Positions 47,901 to 60,440 of a stretch of DNA of 64,000 nucleotides are shown piece by piece. Each line of letters starts with the position of its first letter. Positions within the stretch are counted from its first letter, which is position 1. A program made the translations under genes and the position numbers. Origin of the DNA: Leptodontidium sp. MPI-SDFR-AT-0119 (Eukaryota; Ascomycota; Leotiomycetes; Helotiales; Leptodontidiaceae); the NCBI GenBank assembly GCA_020726505.1, contig JAHLEZ010000029.1:558001-622000 (forward strand), given 5' to 3'. The notes under the pieces are model-generated. The model made no database searches. It was not told the origin of the DNA and saw only the letters and a list, made by a program, of their open reading frames with translations.

Positions 47901-50900
47901 TATGTGGTAGCCTCTAGAAGTGGCCGCGCCGCTATGTTAATTAGAGAAGCTGCGCTAATAATAAATTCTATGTTAATCTCCGAGAGTCAGAAATGCTCAG
48001 ATCCGCGCCTTTCAAGTGTACAGTATCGCCCCCAGCTAATCCCTGATGTTAGTACTATTGTCAAACTTACTTCTGTTATTAATACTCTATGTACCACAGA
48101 GCTCTCGCATTAATAAGTGCGACATGTAATAAAGCCTAAAGAGCGAGCACACTCTATTATTAACGGTCCTTCACTTTAGTTAAGAAGTATATTAAATAAC
48201 TAGCTTAGTTAATATATATAACGGTCCCCACGACTAGACAATATATACATCTTAACTAAACTAGCCCGAATAGAAGTTATTAAGCTAGAGAGCAGAACCG
48301 CCGAGCTCTTACACCCTCGAGACTAGACTGACTCCCCCTAATTCGCTCCTTCCACGCGTAGAACGTATACTAAGGACTACGCTAATTCACTTCAGAAGAT
48401 ATAAATATAGTTCTCTCTCGCACACGACTCAACTATAAAAGCTCCTCTTTCCTTAACTTGTCCCCCTTAACCACGAGATAAGTTACCGATTACAAAGCGA
48501 CGTGAGAAAGCTCGTCGACGTCTAATCGTTGAGATCTTCTCGATTAGCGCCGTAACGTTCTATATATTAATAAAACGGAAGTCTAAAGATGAGATATTCG
48601 TAGTAACTCTTTAAGAGATTAATGCTTTAATTAATTAAAGAAACTAAGAGCAAGAGAAAGCCGTTACTATATTAACCCTAACTGTCGAACTCACTCACTG
48701 TCGCCAGTCAGCTATATAGTTTACACTCTTTATTTAAGAGCTAGACGCTGAGTTAATAATTCCCCTAGAATACGCTAATTAGACTCACGTATTCTCTAAA
48801 GTAAAAAGTAATATTCTCTCCCCTTATCGCTCGTACGATTACAAAATTAAGTTAAAAGGAGAGGGTGAGAAAGTACTTAAGTATTTGCTATTATATAAAA
48901 TGTCGACTAAAGAACTTGAGGCTGTTAAGGAATATATCACAGATAACTTAGACAAAGGATTTATTAAGCCGTCTTAAGTACTATTCGCTGCCCCTATTCT
49001 CTTTATTAAGAAGCCGAATGGCTCCCTGCGGTTATATATCGACTTTCGGGTACTAAATTCCCTCACTCGGAAGGACTGATACCCTCTACCTCTAATTAAT
49101 AAGACCTTAACTCGCATAACTAATACTTATATCTTCACTAAATTAGACATTTATTAAGCCTTTCACCGAATCCGAATAGACCTAGTATCAGAGGAGTATA
49201 CTACCTTCCGCACGAGGTACGGCGTATATAAGTGCAAAGTTCTTCCCTTTGGCCTGACTAATAGCCCTGCTACTTACTAGTACTACATAAATAATATTCT
49301 CTTCGACTACTTTAATGATTTCTATATAACGTACTTAGACGATATTCTTATATACTCTAAGGATCCCTTGTAATACTAACTCTACGTCAAAAAAGTGCTT
49401 TAACGCCTTAACGACGCTAGGCTATAGGCCGACTTAAAGAAGTATAAGTTTAAAGTAATATAAATTAAGTACTTAGGATTTATTATATTAACTTCTAGCC
49501 TAGAAGTTAATCCCGAGAAGGTCTCTGTCGTTCGTGAATAAACTTACTTTAACTCTATTAAAAGTATGTAATCCTTCCTTAGTTTTTACAACTTTTATTA
49601 GAGATTTATCCGCGACTACGGTATTATAGCGAAACCTCTTATTTAGCTAATTAAGAATAATATTCCCTTCCGCTTTATTATAAAGTACGAAGACGCCTTC
49701 GACCTCCTAAAATATACTCTTACGTCTATACTTCTCTTGAGACACTACTGACAGGATTTACCCTGCCTCCTAGAGACGGATACTAGTAATAGTATTATAG
49801 CCAGAGTCCTTTCTTAACAACACGGCGACGACTAATTCCCCGTTATTTTCTTTTTAAAGACTATATTACTTATTGAGTTTAACTACACAGTACACAATAA
49901 AGAGATACTAGCTATTATTAGATCCTTTAGGCACTAACGTGCTGAGTTAGTAGGAGCCCCCCACTAAGTCCGTGTTATGACAGACTATAAGGCCTTAAAA
50001 TACTTTATAACCTCTAAGTAGTTAAATATTAAACAAGCACAATAAACAGAGCTCCTGGCGGACTACAATTTCATGATCACGTACCGCCTTAAAATCTATA
50101 ACCCCCTAGTAGACGCACTTTCCCGTAAGCTAGACGAGTTAAATTAATAGAACTCTACAAAGAAGACTTAACGCCTTCAATAACTCCTACGCTAAGACTA
50201 AGTTGACCCTAACTTACTGTCTATAGAGTTACAGCCGCTTAACGACGCCGACGCGCTAATAGCCGACGTTAAGCTCGCTGCCCTCACACTAACATTCTCT
50301 ATCGTACAGCAAATCCTAGAAGCTAATCGCACTACTCCTTCCTTATAGACTCTACGTAAGTAAGCTATATTAAGTTCTCTAAGTAAACTCAGCTTAATAA
50401 GTGACCTCCTGCTCCACGACGGCCGCCTCTTAGTCCCTGATGTCGATCACCTCTAAACCCTCCTTATACGAAAAGTCTATAATCGAGTCACTACAGCGCA
50501 CCTCAGTATTAAGAAGACGATCTAAATGTTCTCTTCTTAATACTAGTGGCATAGAATCACGTCTACAGTTCAGTAGTACTGCCGTAACTATTATATATAC
50601 TGACGAATTCAAGTTCCCTAGGATAAAAAGCCTGGATTCCTTTATCCTCTCCCTGTTCCGTCTAGACTATAAGAATATATTACTATAGACTACTACTCCT
50701 TTACTAAAGACAAGTATAGATTCAATAACGTCCTCGTCTTTATTAATAGATTTAATAAACAAGCTATTAATATCCCTTATTAGAAGACGACAGATGCTCG
50801 GAAGTTAGTTATTATATATATATACTATATATATCGTTACTTTAGCGCTCCCTTAACTATCACTTTTAATAAAGGCCCCTAGTTTATCTCTAGGTTTTAA

Positions 50901-51878
50901 ACTGCCCTTAGTAAGATCCTCGGAACTAAGAAATAACTGTCCGCTACTAACTACCCACAGATAGACGGCTAAACCGAAGTATATAACTAATACTTACAGA
51001 AACGACTCCGACTTTTTATTACGTACTACTAAGACGACTAGTTAGAGTACCTCCTTATTATGGACTACGCTTAGATGTCCCTCTTATACGATTCCTTAGG
51101 GGGACTCTCTCTATTTGAGGTAGTCTATAAATATATACTACGCACGGATTAGGACTAGAAAATCGACTTACTAGACTCAGTTACCCCCGCTAATAAGTTA
51201 AACACTTAATAAGCCATTGACTATACTTAACGCTATAAGAAAGTATGAGACATAGCTCAGTCGAACCTTACTGTAGCCTAAGCCAAGATAGCTAGGTCCT
51301 ATAACGCCTCTCGCCGCGATGTCGACTTTAATAAAGACAGCCTAGTTTAGCTCGACATGCGCTACTTCAAGACATTCCGTCTATTTAAGAAGTTAAATAT
51401 ACCGACTAATAGACTATTCAGAGTACTCGAGAAAGTAAGACACTCGTACCGCCTAGAGTTACTAGCGAGTATAAAGGTCCACAACGTCTTTCTGGCCAGT
51501 AAGCTTCGCCGGGACCCCAACGATCCCCTACTAAGCTAAGTACAGGATGCCCCCCCACTAATTAATATTACAGGCGACGACGAGTAAGAACTAGAAGAAG
51601 TGCTTACTTGCCGTAAGAAGGGCAAGACTCTGTCTTACTGTGTCACTTAGCTTAATTAAGACGTTAACTTAGACTAGTACGATGCCTCTGACCTCAAATA
51701 CGCTCCGCACAAAGTCAGGGATTTCCACTTTAGTTACCCTAAATAAGTAGGACCCCTTACTAAGTTACCTAAATAGATTAAAGTATAGGAAGATAGTATT
51801 AACGACTACGACGACCTCGATAGTGACAAGGAGATAGACTAACGCTCGAGGACGAGCTTTTTCCGGAGGGGGGGGTAG

Positions 51879-52125
51879 TGTGACGACTGCCGCTGTCTAG
51901 AGCCTCATTTCCACCGGCTTCACTTAGTACTGCCCGATCGGGACGTACCGAGATTACTATAGTGCTAGACATACTAATCTCTTATATATAGACCTCTTCT
52001 TTCCCTACTTTCTTTCCTCTGTAGTTGTAGATTCTAAGTTGATACTTAGTATCGTTATATGTCCTGTGTTGATATGTGAGGCGTCAGTTACACGTGATTG
52101 CCGTCTTTCTAGGGCAAGCGTCACA
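51879..52125 (+). repeat. Right LTR of the Ty3/Gypsy element
   Basis: Same 247-bp length as the left LTR, directly preceded by a polypurine tract (GGAGGGGGGGGTAG). Followed by the ATTAC duplication. Confidence 0.95.
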
Positions 52126-52868
52126 ATTACAACGATACTTAATAAACCTACCCCTACCGGTATCAAGATTTAAGTAGTTGTATAATAAGGCTTCTTTTTA
52201 CAGTAGCTTTATCACTAACTAAGAAAAGGTGGAAATGCTTTTAGAGCTATGAAAATTAATAGTCTTAATGCTACATAATCTATCGTACTATCACTTTTAA
52301 ATCAACTCCTAAAAGCTATATACCACGTTTACCAGCGTTTTGACTGACTAGACTAGACTAGAATAACACGTATTATTTTAGTCTAGTCAAACGATTTTCA
52401 CTATTATTCTAGTCTAATCAACTAATTAGTTAAATAACTTGATTAGTAATTGAATAGTTATGAATAACAGTTACATAATCAACTCTCGGTTAAATTTTAA
52501 GCTTAAATTCGGGATCTATACCTATTTAAGTAAAGCTCCCGCGATTTTGCTTATCAAGCGAGAGTACGATAAGGAACCTTCGAGAATTGACATTATACTT
52601 CTAGACTTTTCCAAAGTATTAATAATTATTTATTAACGTATTACAAATACTAATAAGTATATTTATAATGCTTGAAATATAAAGAATCCTTTAGATTAAA
52701 CGATTTGTCACTTAGTATTTTTGTTGAATTAATTATTATAAAAAGAGCTAATATCTCGTTTTTAATCGGATTTCTTCTCTTCAAATAATACTTTAAATAC
52801 TTATAACAACCTTACTTGTTTATTATATTGTATTAGTCAGCCTTTATATACTTATTATATACTTCAAA
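52126..52868. other. AT-rich repeat-derived stretch
   Basis: Continuation of the older element split by the Ty3 insertion. Short runs of ACTAGACTAGACTAG and TTAGTCTAGTC near 52350-52420 are partly inverted. It may be the 5' end of the hAT-like relic that starts at 52869. Confidence 0.4.
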
Positions 52869-53213
52869 ATGTCTTAATCAACTTCAATTGCTAAGAATAT
52901 TAAGCAAAACGCCGAAGACTTTGAAGTAGACCCTCTTGAATTACAAGCTCCTATTTTTAGACTTAAATATCTTAAAAAAGAGCTAGAAAAGCGAAAAAGT
53001 AACCCCGAATTACTCGAAAATTATCGAACTGTTACAGTTACATGCTTAATGCCTGGTTGCAAGTAAGTTACTCTATTAAACCTTAAATTATATATATATA
53101 TATTAATAATAAATATAGTATGAAATGGACTAATCAAGCTGTTAATAGATCAACAAGCAGTTATCTTAGTCACTTTCGATATAGCCATAAAAGTGTTAAC
53201 TTAAATTCTATTC
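52869..53213 (+). mobile_element. hAT-like transposase N-terminal relic (BED-type zinc finger)
   Basis: From the ATG at 52869 a frame runs with one early TAA at codon 3 (a likely RIP-altered Gln codon), through LKKELEKRKSNPELLENYRT, to CLMPGC, an AT-rich GTAAGT...ATAG intron (about 53060-53117), then MKWTNQAVNRSTSSYLSHFR and YSHKS. The spacing C-x4-C ... H-x5-H fits a BED-like finger at the start of hAT transposases. The frame stops where the family B repeat begins (53214), so that insertion cut it. Family assignment is tentative because the DDE part is missing. Confidence 0.5.
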
Positions 53214-53500
53214 TGTTACGACGTACGATGCGCCTCGTATTCTAACCGACACGGGCTCGTAGCATCGCTGGCTATGCGACGGCGCTAAGCCTAACAGGGA
53301 AGACTAGGTGGCGAGCCTGCGACATATTAACGTGAATAGCACTCGACTACGCTAGGCCATATTAGGAGGGTCTTTTATATATATATACTCGAGCCCTCTT
53401 TTACAAAGAGCCCTTCTTTCCTCCTTGTCTTTTCTTCTCGATTCTGAGCGTAGCCTTAGGTCTAAATACAAAGCTTAAGTCAACTCGCCGTATCAACCTC
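53214..53500 (+). repeat. LTR-like repeat, family B, copy 2 (plus)
   Basis: Starts TGTTACGACG; matches 662-958 on the opposite strand over about 290 bp, with a TATATATATA stretch near 53374. The right boundary is uncertain. It is inserted in the hAT-like frame. Confidence 0.6.
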
Positions 53501-54763
53501 TGGCCAGCCGTAATAGTAAACGTAGTAGCCCTTGCCTTCGTTAGAATGCCTTGTTATAAAGTATGCGATTATAACTAAAGAGGTATTAGTTCCTAAAGCC
53601 TTAAGTTAAGTAATTTTCTATAGATTAAGTTTACCTCTTACTGGATTACTTTTTTTAGTCCCTTTTCGGTGGTAAACCCAACTAAAAAAGTAGCCTTAAT
53701 TAGCTAGAACCTAGATTTTGTATCCCTGATTAATAGGTTTCCCTAGAATCTTTAAAGTATTATGGGATTGGCCCTGAAAACGTGACATAGCCTTATTTAT
53801 AGTAATGTTCTTTCCAGGGGACTATAAAGCTCGGGGGGTTTCTAAAATGTGAGTATTTAAGGGCTTTAATTAAATATCTATTAGAAATAAGTCCGGATCA
53901 TTAAAAACAAGGCTTACTTAGTTAAAAATAGCCTCTAATTTATGTTCCGGATTAACTGTACATAGCCGAAAGGCTATATATATAGCTTCATACCTCCGTA
54001 GGCTCATAATAGCGGAAACCGGATACTTTAGCTATAAAAGTGTCTTTATTTTCTAAAAGGCCCTGACTTCGTTTTCTAAGTGTATTCCTATATAAATACG
54101 AATCCCTAAGTAACTATAAACCTCGGGTATAGTCATAGGCTTCTAAGCCCGAATCCGGGTATACTTGGATATATTATTTACATCCGTACGAGCTTGTATC
54201 TCCCTATCTTTTCGTATATTCGTATAATCGCATATTATCCGGATCTAATCCTCTAGAAAGAATAGTAAAAATAACTCCCAAGTATTAATAAGTAATATAT
54301 TAGATGGCAAGTTTACTTACGTTAAAAAAGGAGGCAAATCCATAGGAATAAAGGTGGCATTAGTCTTTATTACTGGGGGTAAGTTAGGCCGTGTAGTGGC
54401 AGGATCCGTAAAATCAGCGATAACGTTTTGTATTGTATTTAGTTGGGATTTATATAGGGAATAATGATAATTATTTAGTTTGTTTACATGGTTTGTTTAC
54501 TCTTACTTTAGTGGGGAGCCCGCCAAGAGGCTAAAAGTGGCTCTGCCGCTTGAAGGGATAGTAATTAAGTATAAAATACACTAAGTTTTGATAATTACCT
54601 GTAATCTTAGTATTCTTCGCTAAATTTAGGGTCTCGCTATAGGGGCTTACAGGGGCCTATTTTTCTGGCAGTTAGGGGGATGTATGCAGTACAATCCATC
54701 ATGCCCGAGATTCCATGTGTCATGCACAATCAAGACTAAAAGTACATTGTTCCCTGATCCAGC
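53501..54763. other. Decayed transposon interior and right edge of AT-rich block
   Basis: Stop-dense on both strands but with scattered protein-like patches on the minus strand, so it was once coding. I cannot name the family. Normal composition returns near 54660, about 100 bp after the end of regulator 2. Confidence 0.4.
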
Positions 54764-57741
54764 TTACAATACATCAGCAGTGAACGACCATGATTCCAGG
54801 TCAAAGAATGGCACGTGAGGCAAGCTGAAATCCGCCGACGCGAAGTTCTGCATCCATAGATCGTCACTTGGTGCCAGATTTGGTGCGTCGAGACCATAGT
54901 CTAAGGTCTCCCCTTCCAGAAAATGATGCTTTCCACTCCGATCCTCATTCAAAGATCGGACAACGGAGGTTTGAACAGCTGGCTCGCTGGTTGCGGTAGT
55001 AGTGAGATTTGTTGACAAGCCTTCTGAGGTTGCGCCGGGAAAACTACGACGTTGACCCGAGTTATGCTCTCCGGCGAATGGTGGCTGCCCTTGGTCGTTT
55101 GAGCGACCTCCAATAGAATTATTCACAGCTTTTCCCGGAGGATTTTGAGTCTGGCCATCAAAATAAAACATAACACCATTCTGTGTCCCTTGACATCGGT
55201 CCAGTATTCTTGCACTAGCTCGTAGTAGCTCCAATGATTTATGTGCCACGCTGCTAAACTTTGCGTAACGAGACAAGCATTTGAGACACTGATCCCAACT
55301 TTCTGAAAGTGGTCGTCGCAGCACGCAAGAACTTGGCAAACGGCATTGCTGAGCCATTAGGATGACACTACCACACGTATACAAATCTGGTTGGCAAAAA
55401 AGGTAAGAGATGGAGTTCGTTGGGGGGAGCTGCGTGAACTTACGGCAGATGCTATGCCACCAGGCAGGAAGACTAGAAGCAGACAGGTTGGTCTCCAGCC
55501 AGTCAATCAAGCTCTGTGCAGAGACCACGCACTCAGCAGCTGTGCTCGACAAGATATAATCCTGAAACTTGTCTTGCATGGATGCCGTAGAGGTGCTCTG
55601 TTGACCATCTTGCAGCTTCTGGAAGATAGACACCAAAGCAGGGCGTAGAAGAAGCATTCGAATATGCAGAAACCTCGCTGTAGTGTTAGTACTATTGGTA
55701 TGTCTAAAATACACGAGCTTGCATACCTTCCGTGAAGTCTAGTCGACTGAATGGCGAAATCTGTATGAGAGCGGAAACCAGGTTCCGGCACGGAGAGTGA
55801 AGCGTCTTCTCCTGCATTTCCAGAGGTCTCATGCTTGAGATAATCAGGCAGAGAAGCTCGCCATTCAGTTAGGATCGAGTCGAGATTCAAGAGTTCTTGC
55901 GCATCCGTTATTGCCTCCGTTTGTGTGGCGAAAGACAAATCGTCTCTGTCGAGGATTTGGCCTAACACATCGTACAGTTTGATAGTTTGTATGTAAGATT
56001 CCACCAGTGATGGTGTTGCTGGCGTTTGGTTGTTCCAGGCCCCGCTCTCCTCGCCTAGCCATTCGTCGTCGATCGACTCGGGAAGTTTCGGTTTTTGAGC
56101 AGCAGGAGGAATCATTCGCCTTTGCCCGTAGGACATGGAGATCTCCCTACGGCAAATCATCTGTCAGATAAAGTTTGATTTTCCTTTTCAGAGCAGGGAT
56201 GTTAGACTCCTCCGGGTTCTTGTCCCTCGGTACAGCAGCAATATTGGAGACTGGTGAGTAACTTTGGCGGAGGAAATTGCTTTGACTTACCTATCTAGCA
56301 CAACACAGCCGTACCACACGCGAGCCCGCATCTCAGATTCTAATTGTGTCAACGGCGTAGTAAGTAGTCTGCGTTGACGAGCTTCGTCAACACTCAGTTG
56401 TAGGCCCATGTTTTGGGCCATTCGTATCGTCATCCCTGTGATATTGTAGCATTTCGAAAACCTCTCGGTGCTTTGCAAGAAAAACCCCATGATAAGTCCC
56501 AGCTGGATAAATTCAATACCTATCATATCATTCAAGACGTCAAAGAGGTCCAACTGCTGCGATCGAAGGAAAAAATGCTCAGCTCTAGCGGCAGATTTCT
56601 CCGGAGATGTGGCGCTAAACAGTGTGCCCATGGCAAAGATGACATCAAGTATCGCAGGGAAGACCTTTCCATGACTTCTCTGTCGACATAGTCCCACGCA
56701 GGTATTCCCGTGCGCAGTGTTCTCATCAGTTCCTGTCGTCTCCCACAATTTGTTATATTGCCTCCTGAAGGTTTGTTGGTGGATAATGGGGTATATGCGG
56801 TGGAAATGACGAAAATACGCGTTTACGAGCGCGTCTGCCTGACTTCGAAGTGGCAAGCACCATTTGGTACGGTATAGAATCTGATTGCAAGTACATCGAG
56901 GTCTGGCGACCCGCGCGACTGCAGGGGATGTCGATGATCCCGGCACGGCAGTTGGTGAAATCGACGCATGGCTGCTGATTTGATCAATCGCCCGTTGAAT
57001 AGGTCTCATCATGACAACGGAACCTGCAGGCTCATTACCCTGGACCTCGTTGAGGGCCAATCCAGTGTCGTCCGGGGCCTGGATTGTGGCCGGCTCATGC
57101 TCATGAGCCCCCACACCGGTATTGGGATTATGAGCGCTGCATATTCCCCCAATGCAGGAATCGCTCTTTGTCGAGAGTGGAGAGTCCTGGCTTGTGCTTC
57201 CTCGATGTGCCTTTTTCTCCTTCACAGGCGGAGGCAACGATGGCCTTGCTGCAGCTGCAGCACGTTCCCGCCTCGCGAATAACGATTCTTGCAAGTTACT
57301 GATTACAATAAATCTCAGTCTCAGTCATTGGCTGCCATTGAGGGAAGAGACGCACCTGTCCTGCAACACGTGATTGGACTCGTCGGAGGGGTAAATGCAG
57401 GGGCATGTGCGCTTCGTGCAACCGCCACAGGACGGTAAATCTCCATCACATCGTCTCTTGCGCGTTCGGCATTCGTCACAGGCCAAGGCGCCTTTCCTCC
57501 GAAGGAGGCGGCGCTTCTCGCCACGAGGATGCGAACTGCCACTGCCTTGCACACCCGGATTGCCCTGAGTGCCCATGCTGTACGAACTGGGCCGCTTCGC
57601 CGAGGGGGGTGTTTCCTCAGGAGCGCCATTCCCGTGATTGCGAGCAACGGGCGCGTGAGCTTGAGCTTGAGCTTGAGCTTGGACTTGGGCTGTGTCCGAG
57701 GCTGGGGCGACGGGGGCGAACTGCATTCTGCGGTCTACCAT
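54764..57741 (-). CDS. Zn2Cys6 transcription factor 2 (paralogue of regulator 1)
   Basis: Nuclear zinc-cluster regulator, 888 aa from five exons: 57356-57741, 56291-57298, 55727-56146, 55444-55673, 54764-55386. N-terminal QAQAQAQAHAP run; C6 cluster at residues 88-115 (Cys 88, 91, 98, 105, 108, 115) with CRTRKRRC; fungal_trans region with NAYFRHFHRIYPIIHQQTF, IEFIQLGLIMGFFLQSTERF and MTIRMAQNMGLQ. The first four introns lie at the same positions and phases as in regulator 1, and the fourth is 57 nt in both, which shows common descent by DNA-level duplication. Splice choices are set by homology: acceptor GCCGTAG at 56147 gives DREISMSYGQ, acceptor CAGCGAG at 55674 gives GRFLHIR. The fourth intron (55387-55443) is stop-free and easily missed. 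Its promoter has two TGCGGGG sites. It faces regulator 1 across the cluster. Confidence 0.88.
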
Positions 57742-57851
57742 GGCATGAGGGTTGAGGAGATGTCGGGGATACTCCGCCGGCCGCCTTATATATTACGTGG
57801 AAGAAGTTGCCCGGCAAAAACGTTAATCCGACCCCGCCAGACCCGGTCCTG

Positions 57852-57870
57852 CGGGGCAATTGCGGGGGCG
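57852..57870. promoter_or_regulatory. Tandem TGCGGGG sites before regulator 2
   Basis: TGCGGGG at 57852-57858 and TTGCGGGGG at 57862-57870, direct repeats 11 bp apart, 110-130 bp before the start of regulator 2. Compatible with autoregulation or cross-regulation by regulator 1. Confidence 0.5.
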
Positions 57871-58137
57871 GGGTAGCCCGGACCCGGATAAGGACAGCCC
57901 CACAGCCGCTGCGTGAAGTGGAGGTAGAGGTATGGGGGCCGTATGGGAAGATAGAAAGGGAAGTACACCATCAACATGCATGAGCTGCAGGTTGACATGA
58001 AAAGGAGAAGACTGGCAAGCCATCGACAATGAACCCCTACTCCTTTGCCATAGCTTGATCCGGTATAGTAAAATCGGAAAAGCTAAACTGTTGTCAAGGT
58101 TTCTCTTCAGGCGCGCGCTCTAAGCACGCGGAGAGTG

Positions 58138-58185
58138 TGCGGGGGAAACGGTGATGGCAAACCCGCACAGCCAAGTATCCCCGCC
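58138..58185. promoter_or_regulatory. CGG-type elements before the hydroquinone reductase
   Basis: TGCGGGGG at 58138, CCCGCA at 58162-58167 (inverted relative to the first, wide spacing) and ATCCCCGCC at 58177-58185. They lie 310-360 bp before the start of the reductase gene and in the region shared with regulator 2. Confidence 0.5.
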
Positions 58186-58494
58186 TTCTTGATCATTCTC
58201 CGCTGGGCGCCTCAGGTGTAACGCGCACAGTGGAATCAGGTAGCCCTTTACGTGATTACTAAAACTTAAAGTAAGATGCCATCGTCAAATCCTTGCAGAA
58301 ATAAAGCGGTTATCTACATTGCGGTCCATCCCTTGGACTCGTATACTTCAAGATTCTGCAAACGTGGGATTTCAGCGACAGTGTCTCCGAGTGGTCTAGT
58401 GGCGTTCGACAAGTCAGTCACAAACCAAGGAATTTGTAATATTCCTCGACTTTTAATCAACCTGAAGAGACAGGAGAATCCTAAAATCAGAGCT

Positions 58495-59613
58495 ATGTCT
58501 TCAACAAAACCACATCATGAAGCTGGAACAGCAGATGGTTGGCACGGAGTCATCTCTCCAGGCGGTCCATTTCCTCCAGAGGTAGGACGTTACCATCTTT
58601 ACATTGGTATGTTTACCTTTCTGTCCTAGCTGTAAAGATTGGTTATTAACAAGCCACAGGGCTTTTTTGTCCTTTTGCTCACCGTGCGAATCTTGTCCGC
58701 CACCTTCGAGGCCTTGCCGAAGTCCTCCCAATCTCCATCGTCAAGCCTTATCCCAAGGGAGACTCTAAAGGCTGGCCAGGATGGCGTTTCCCTAAAGATG
58801 ACAATGAGTACGAAGGGTCGACCGTCGACCATCTGTTCGGCAGCGAGTTCATGCACGAAATCTATTTCAGAGCTGACAAAGAATATAAAGGTCGCTATTC
58901 AGTGCCTCTGATTTGGGACAAAAAGACTGGTACCATTGTGAATAACGAGTCGGCAGAAATCCTTCGCTGGCTGCCCACCGCTTTCGATACTATCGTACCC
59001 CCTCCTTCCGGCCAGACGCTGGATCTATATCCGGCGACCCTGGCGAAAGAGATCGACGAACTTTCTTCTTGGCTCCAATCCGAACTCAACGGCGGTGTCT
59101 ATCGGGCAGGTTTCGTCGACACTCAGGAGCAATACGAGGTGGGGTGCAAAGCCGTCTTCCACGCCCTCAATAAACTAGAAAAACTTATCAAAGCCAAAGG
59201 AGGCCCGTTCCTTCTCGGCGGCCAACTGACTGAACTCGACCTCAGAGCATACCCAACCCTCGTACGCTTCGACACCGTTTACGTTCAGCATTTTAAAGTC
59301 AATCTAGGAACGCTCCGGCATAACTACCCAGTCATACACAATTACCTGAAGCATCTGTACTGGAATGTGCCAGGATTCAGTGAGAGCACAGATTTCAGAC
59401 ACATCAAGGAGAATTGTAAGTCTCAAACATAATGATATTGGAAGACAATGGAGATATTAGAATAGGATGTTGATGGTTTGAGCAGATACTAAGAGCCACT
59501 ACGACATCAATCCCAAGGCTATCACACCTCTCGGTCCGCTACCTGATGTGGAATCTAATGTTGAGGAGGATTACAGCAAGCTACCAATAGGATACGTCGA
59601 AGTCCCTGAATAG
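58495..59613 (+). CDS. Glutathionyl-hydroquinone reductase (xi-class GST, ECM4-like)
   Basis: Reduces glutathionyl-(hydro)quinones back to hydroquinones with glutathione, complementing GSTs. Three exons (58495-58606, 58660-59415, 59486-59613) give 331 aa. The catalytic Cys is in LFCPFAHRANLVRHLRGL, created by the first splice; the family GWPGWRF block, the NNESAEILRW motif, and the C-terminal YTKSHYDINPKAITPLGP follow, the last restored by the second splice. CPFAHR replaces the more common CPWAHR. Start chosen at MSSTKPHHEAGTADGWHG; the frame is open to an ATG at 58276, which would add 73 residues without a convincing targeting signal. It closes the cluster on the right as the GST closes it on the left, which fits quinone formation from the cluster's catechol or hydroquinone intermediates. 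Confidence 0.9.
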
Positions 59614-60012
59614 TGCGTCGGTGGGCTCTGATACGATATTCTCATGCTTGTGGTTTTGTGCGTGCATGTATGTAAAGAAATACACCTCTTAGCGTACGAG
59701 ATTTATGCTCCATTATGCGGATTTACGTATGTCACTTATCTCCATCGCACTAGTCGTCGGCTCGCTTAATGTGGGCCTCTCGTTCCTTCCAGTCACAGTC
59801 GGATAAAGCGAGTGCGGATGATAAGCGAGTGCGGATTTTTATACCCCGCCAAACCTATAATGGCAGTACCTTTACTTTTAGGTGCAAATATTAGTAAATC
59901 TATATCCGCAAATTAGCTAGATATATAATTATATATCCACAATTAATCCATCGTTATCAGAATCATCATCGTCCGATATACTGCTCTATTTTACGTCAGA
60001 ATCGTCTGATTT
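59614..60012. other. Edge between gene space and AT-rich block
   Basis: 3' flank of the reductase; composition turns AT-rich near 59870. The tandem AAGCGAGTGCGGAT occurs twice at about 59806-59836. No gene. Confidence 0.45.
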
Positions 60013-60440
60013 TTAATCAATTTTAGCTAAAGAATCGTCTAAATATCCACTGTTGTCTGAATTAAAACCATTATTTTTAAGCCCTAGTATCTTTGAAAAC
60101 CTTATATAATTGTTGTAAAGCTTTGTATCCCTTTTAGTATCAACGATTATTTTTAAGAAGTTGTCGTTTAAGTAAACAGGCAAAGGTGGAAGATCTAGCT
60201 TTAAACCCCTTCTTTTGCGTTTTTTAATAATGTCACACACTAGCGCAGTTCTTTAGTCTGGTGCATACTTGCGTAAGCATTCTAGGTATATAAGCCTAGT
60301 CTCTAGCTCCTCTCTTTAAGAGGATAACGCTTAATTTAATTAATCTTTAAATATACTTTCTAAAACCTTATTTAATTATAAAATCTTTTAAGCCCCCTGA
60401 ACCTCTGCTCTTCTTCTGCACGACAATATTAATATAAAAC
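60013..60440 (-). repeat. Transposon coding relic, left arm of an inverted pair
   Basis: On the minus strand a frame reads MCDIIKKRKRRGLKLDLPPL and onwards for 75 codons (60240 to 60013). The DNA before it (60235-60440) is matched in inverted orientation by 62520-62755, with blocks such as ACTTGCGTAAG, CTCTTTAAGAGG and AACGCTTAATTTAATTAATCT. This is probably the C-terminal end of a transposase-type gene; I do not recognise the family. Confidence 0.55.

Larger units (their letters stand above)
44666..52125 (+). mobile_element. Ty3/Gypsy LTR retrotransposon, chromovirus-like, RIP-inactivated
   Basis: A 7460-bp element with 247-bp LTRs and the 5-bp target duplication ATTAC at 44661-44665 and 52126-52130. 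Gag-like sequence lies at about 45.0-46.5 kb (LSDGVDYSPRLWEV). Reverse transcriptase is at about 48.9-49.5 kb: [42 protein letters not shown] and YLDDILIYS (49332-49358). RNase H and integrase follow to about 51.3 kb, and a C-terminal part near 51.55-51.75 kb is where a chromodomain would lie. TAA and TAG stops are spread throughout, at sites where Gln or Trp would be expected, so no open reading frame remains. A purine-rich tract precedes the right LTR. The minus-strand frame at 45001-45390 is only a gap between stops. The element separates regulator 2 and the hydroquinone reductase from the rest of the cluster. Confidence 0.93.

Noticed and set aside
43795..54660. Terminal inverted repeats flanking the whole AT-rich block as one giant element
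   Set aside because: The two edges do not match in inverted or direct orientation by eye; the block is better explained as nested elements.
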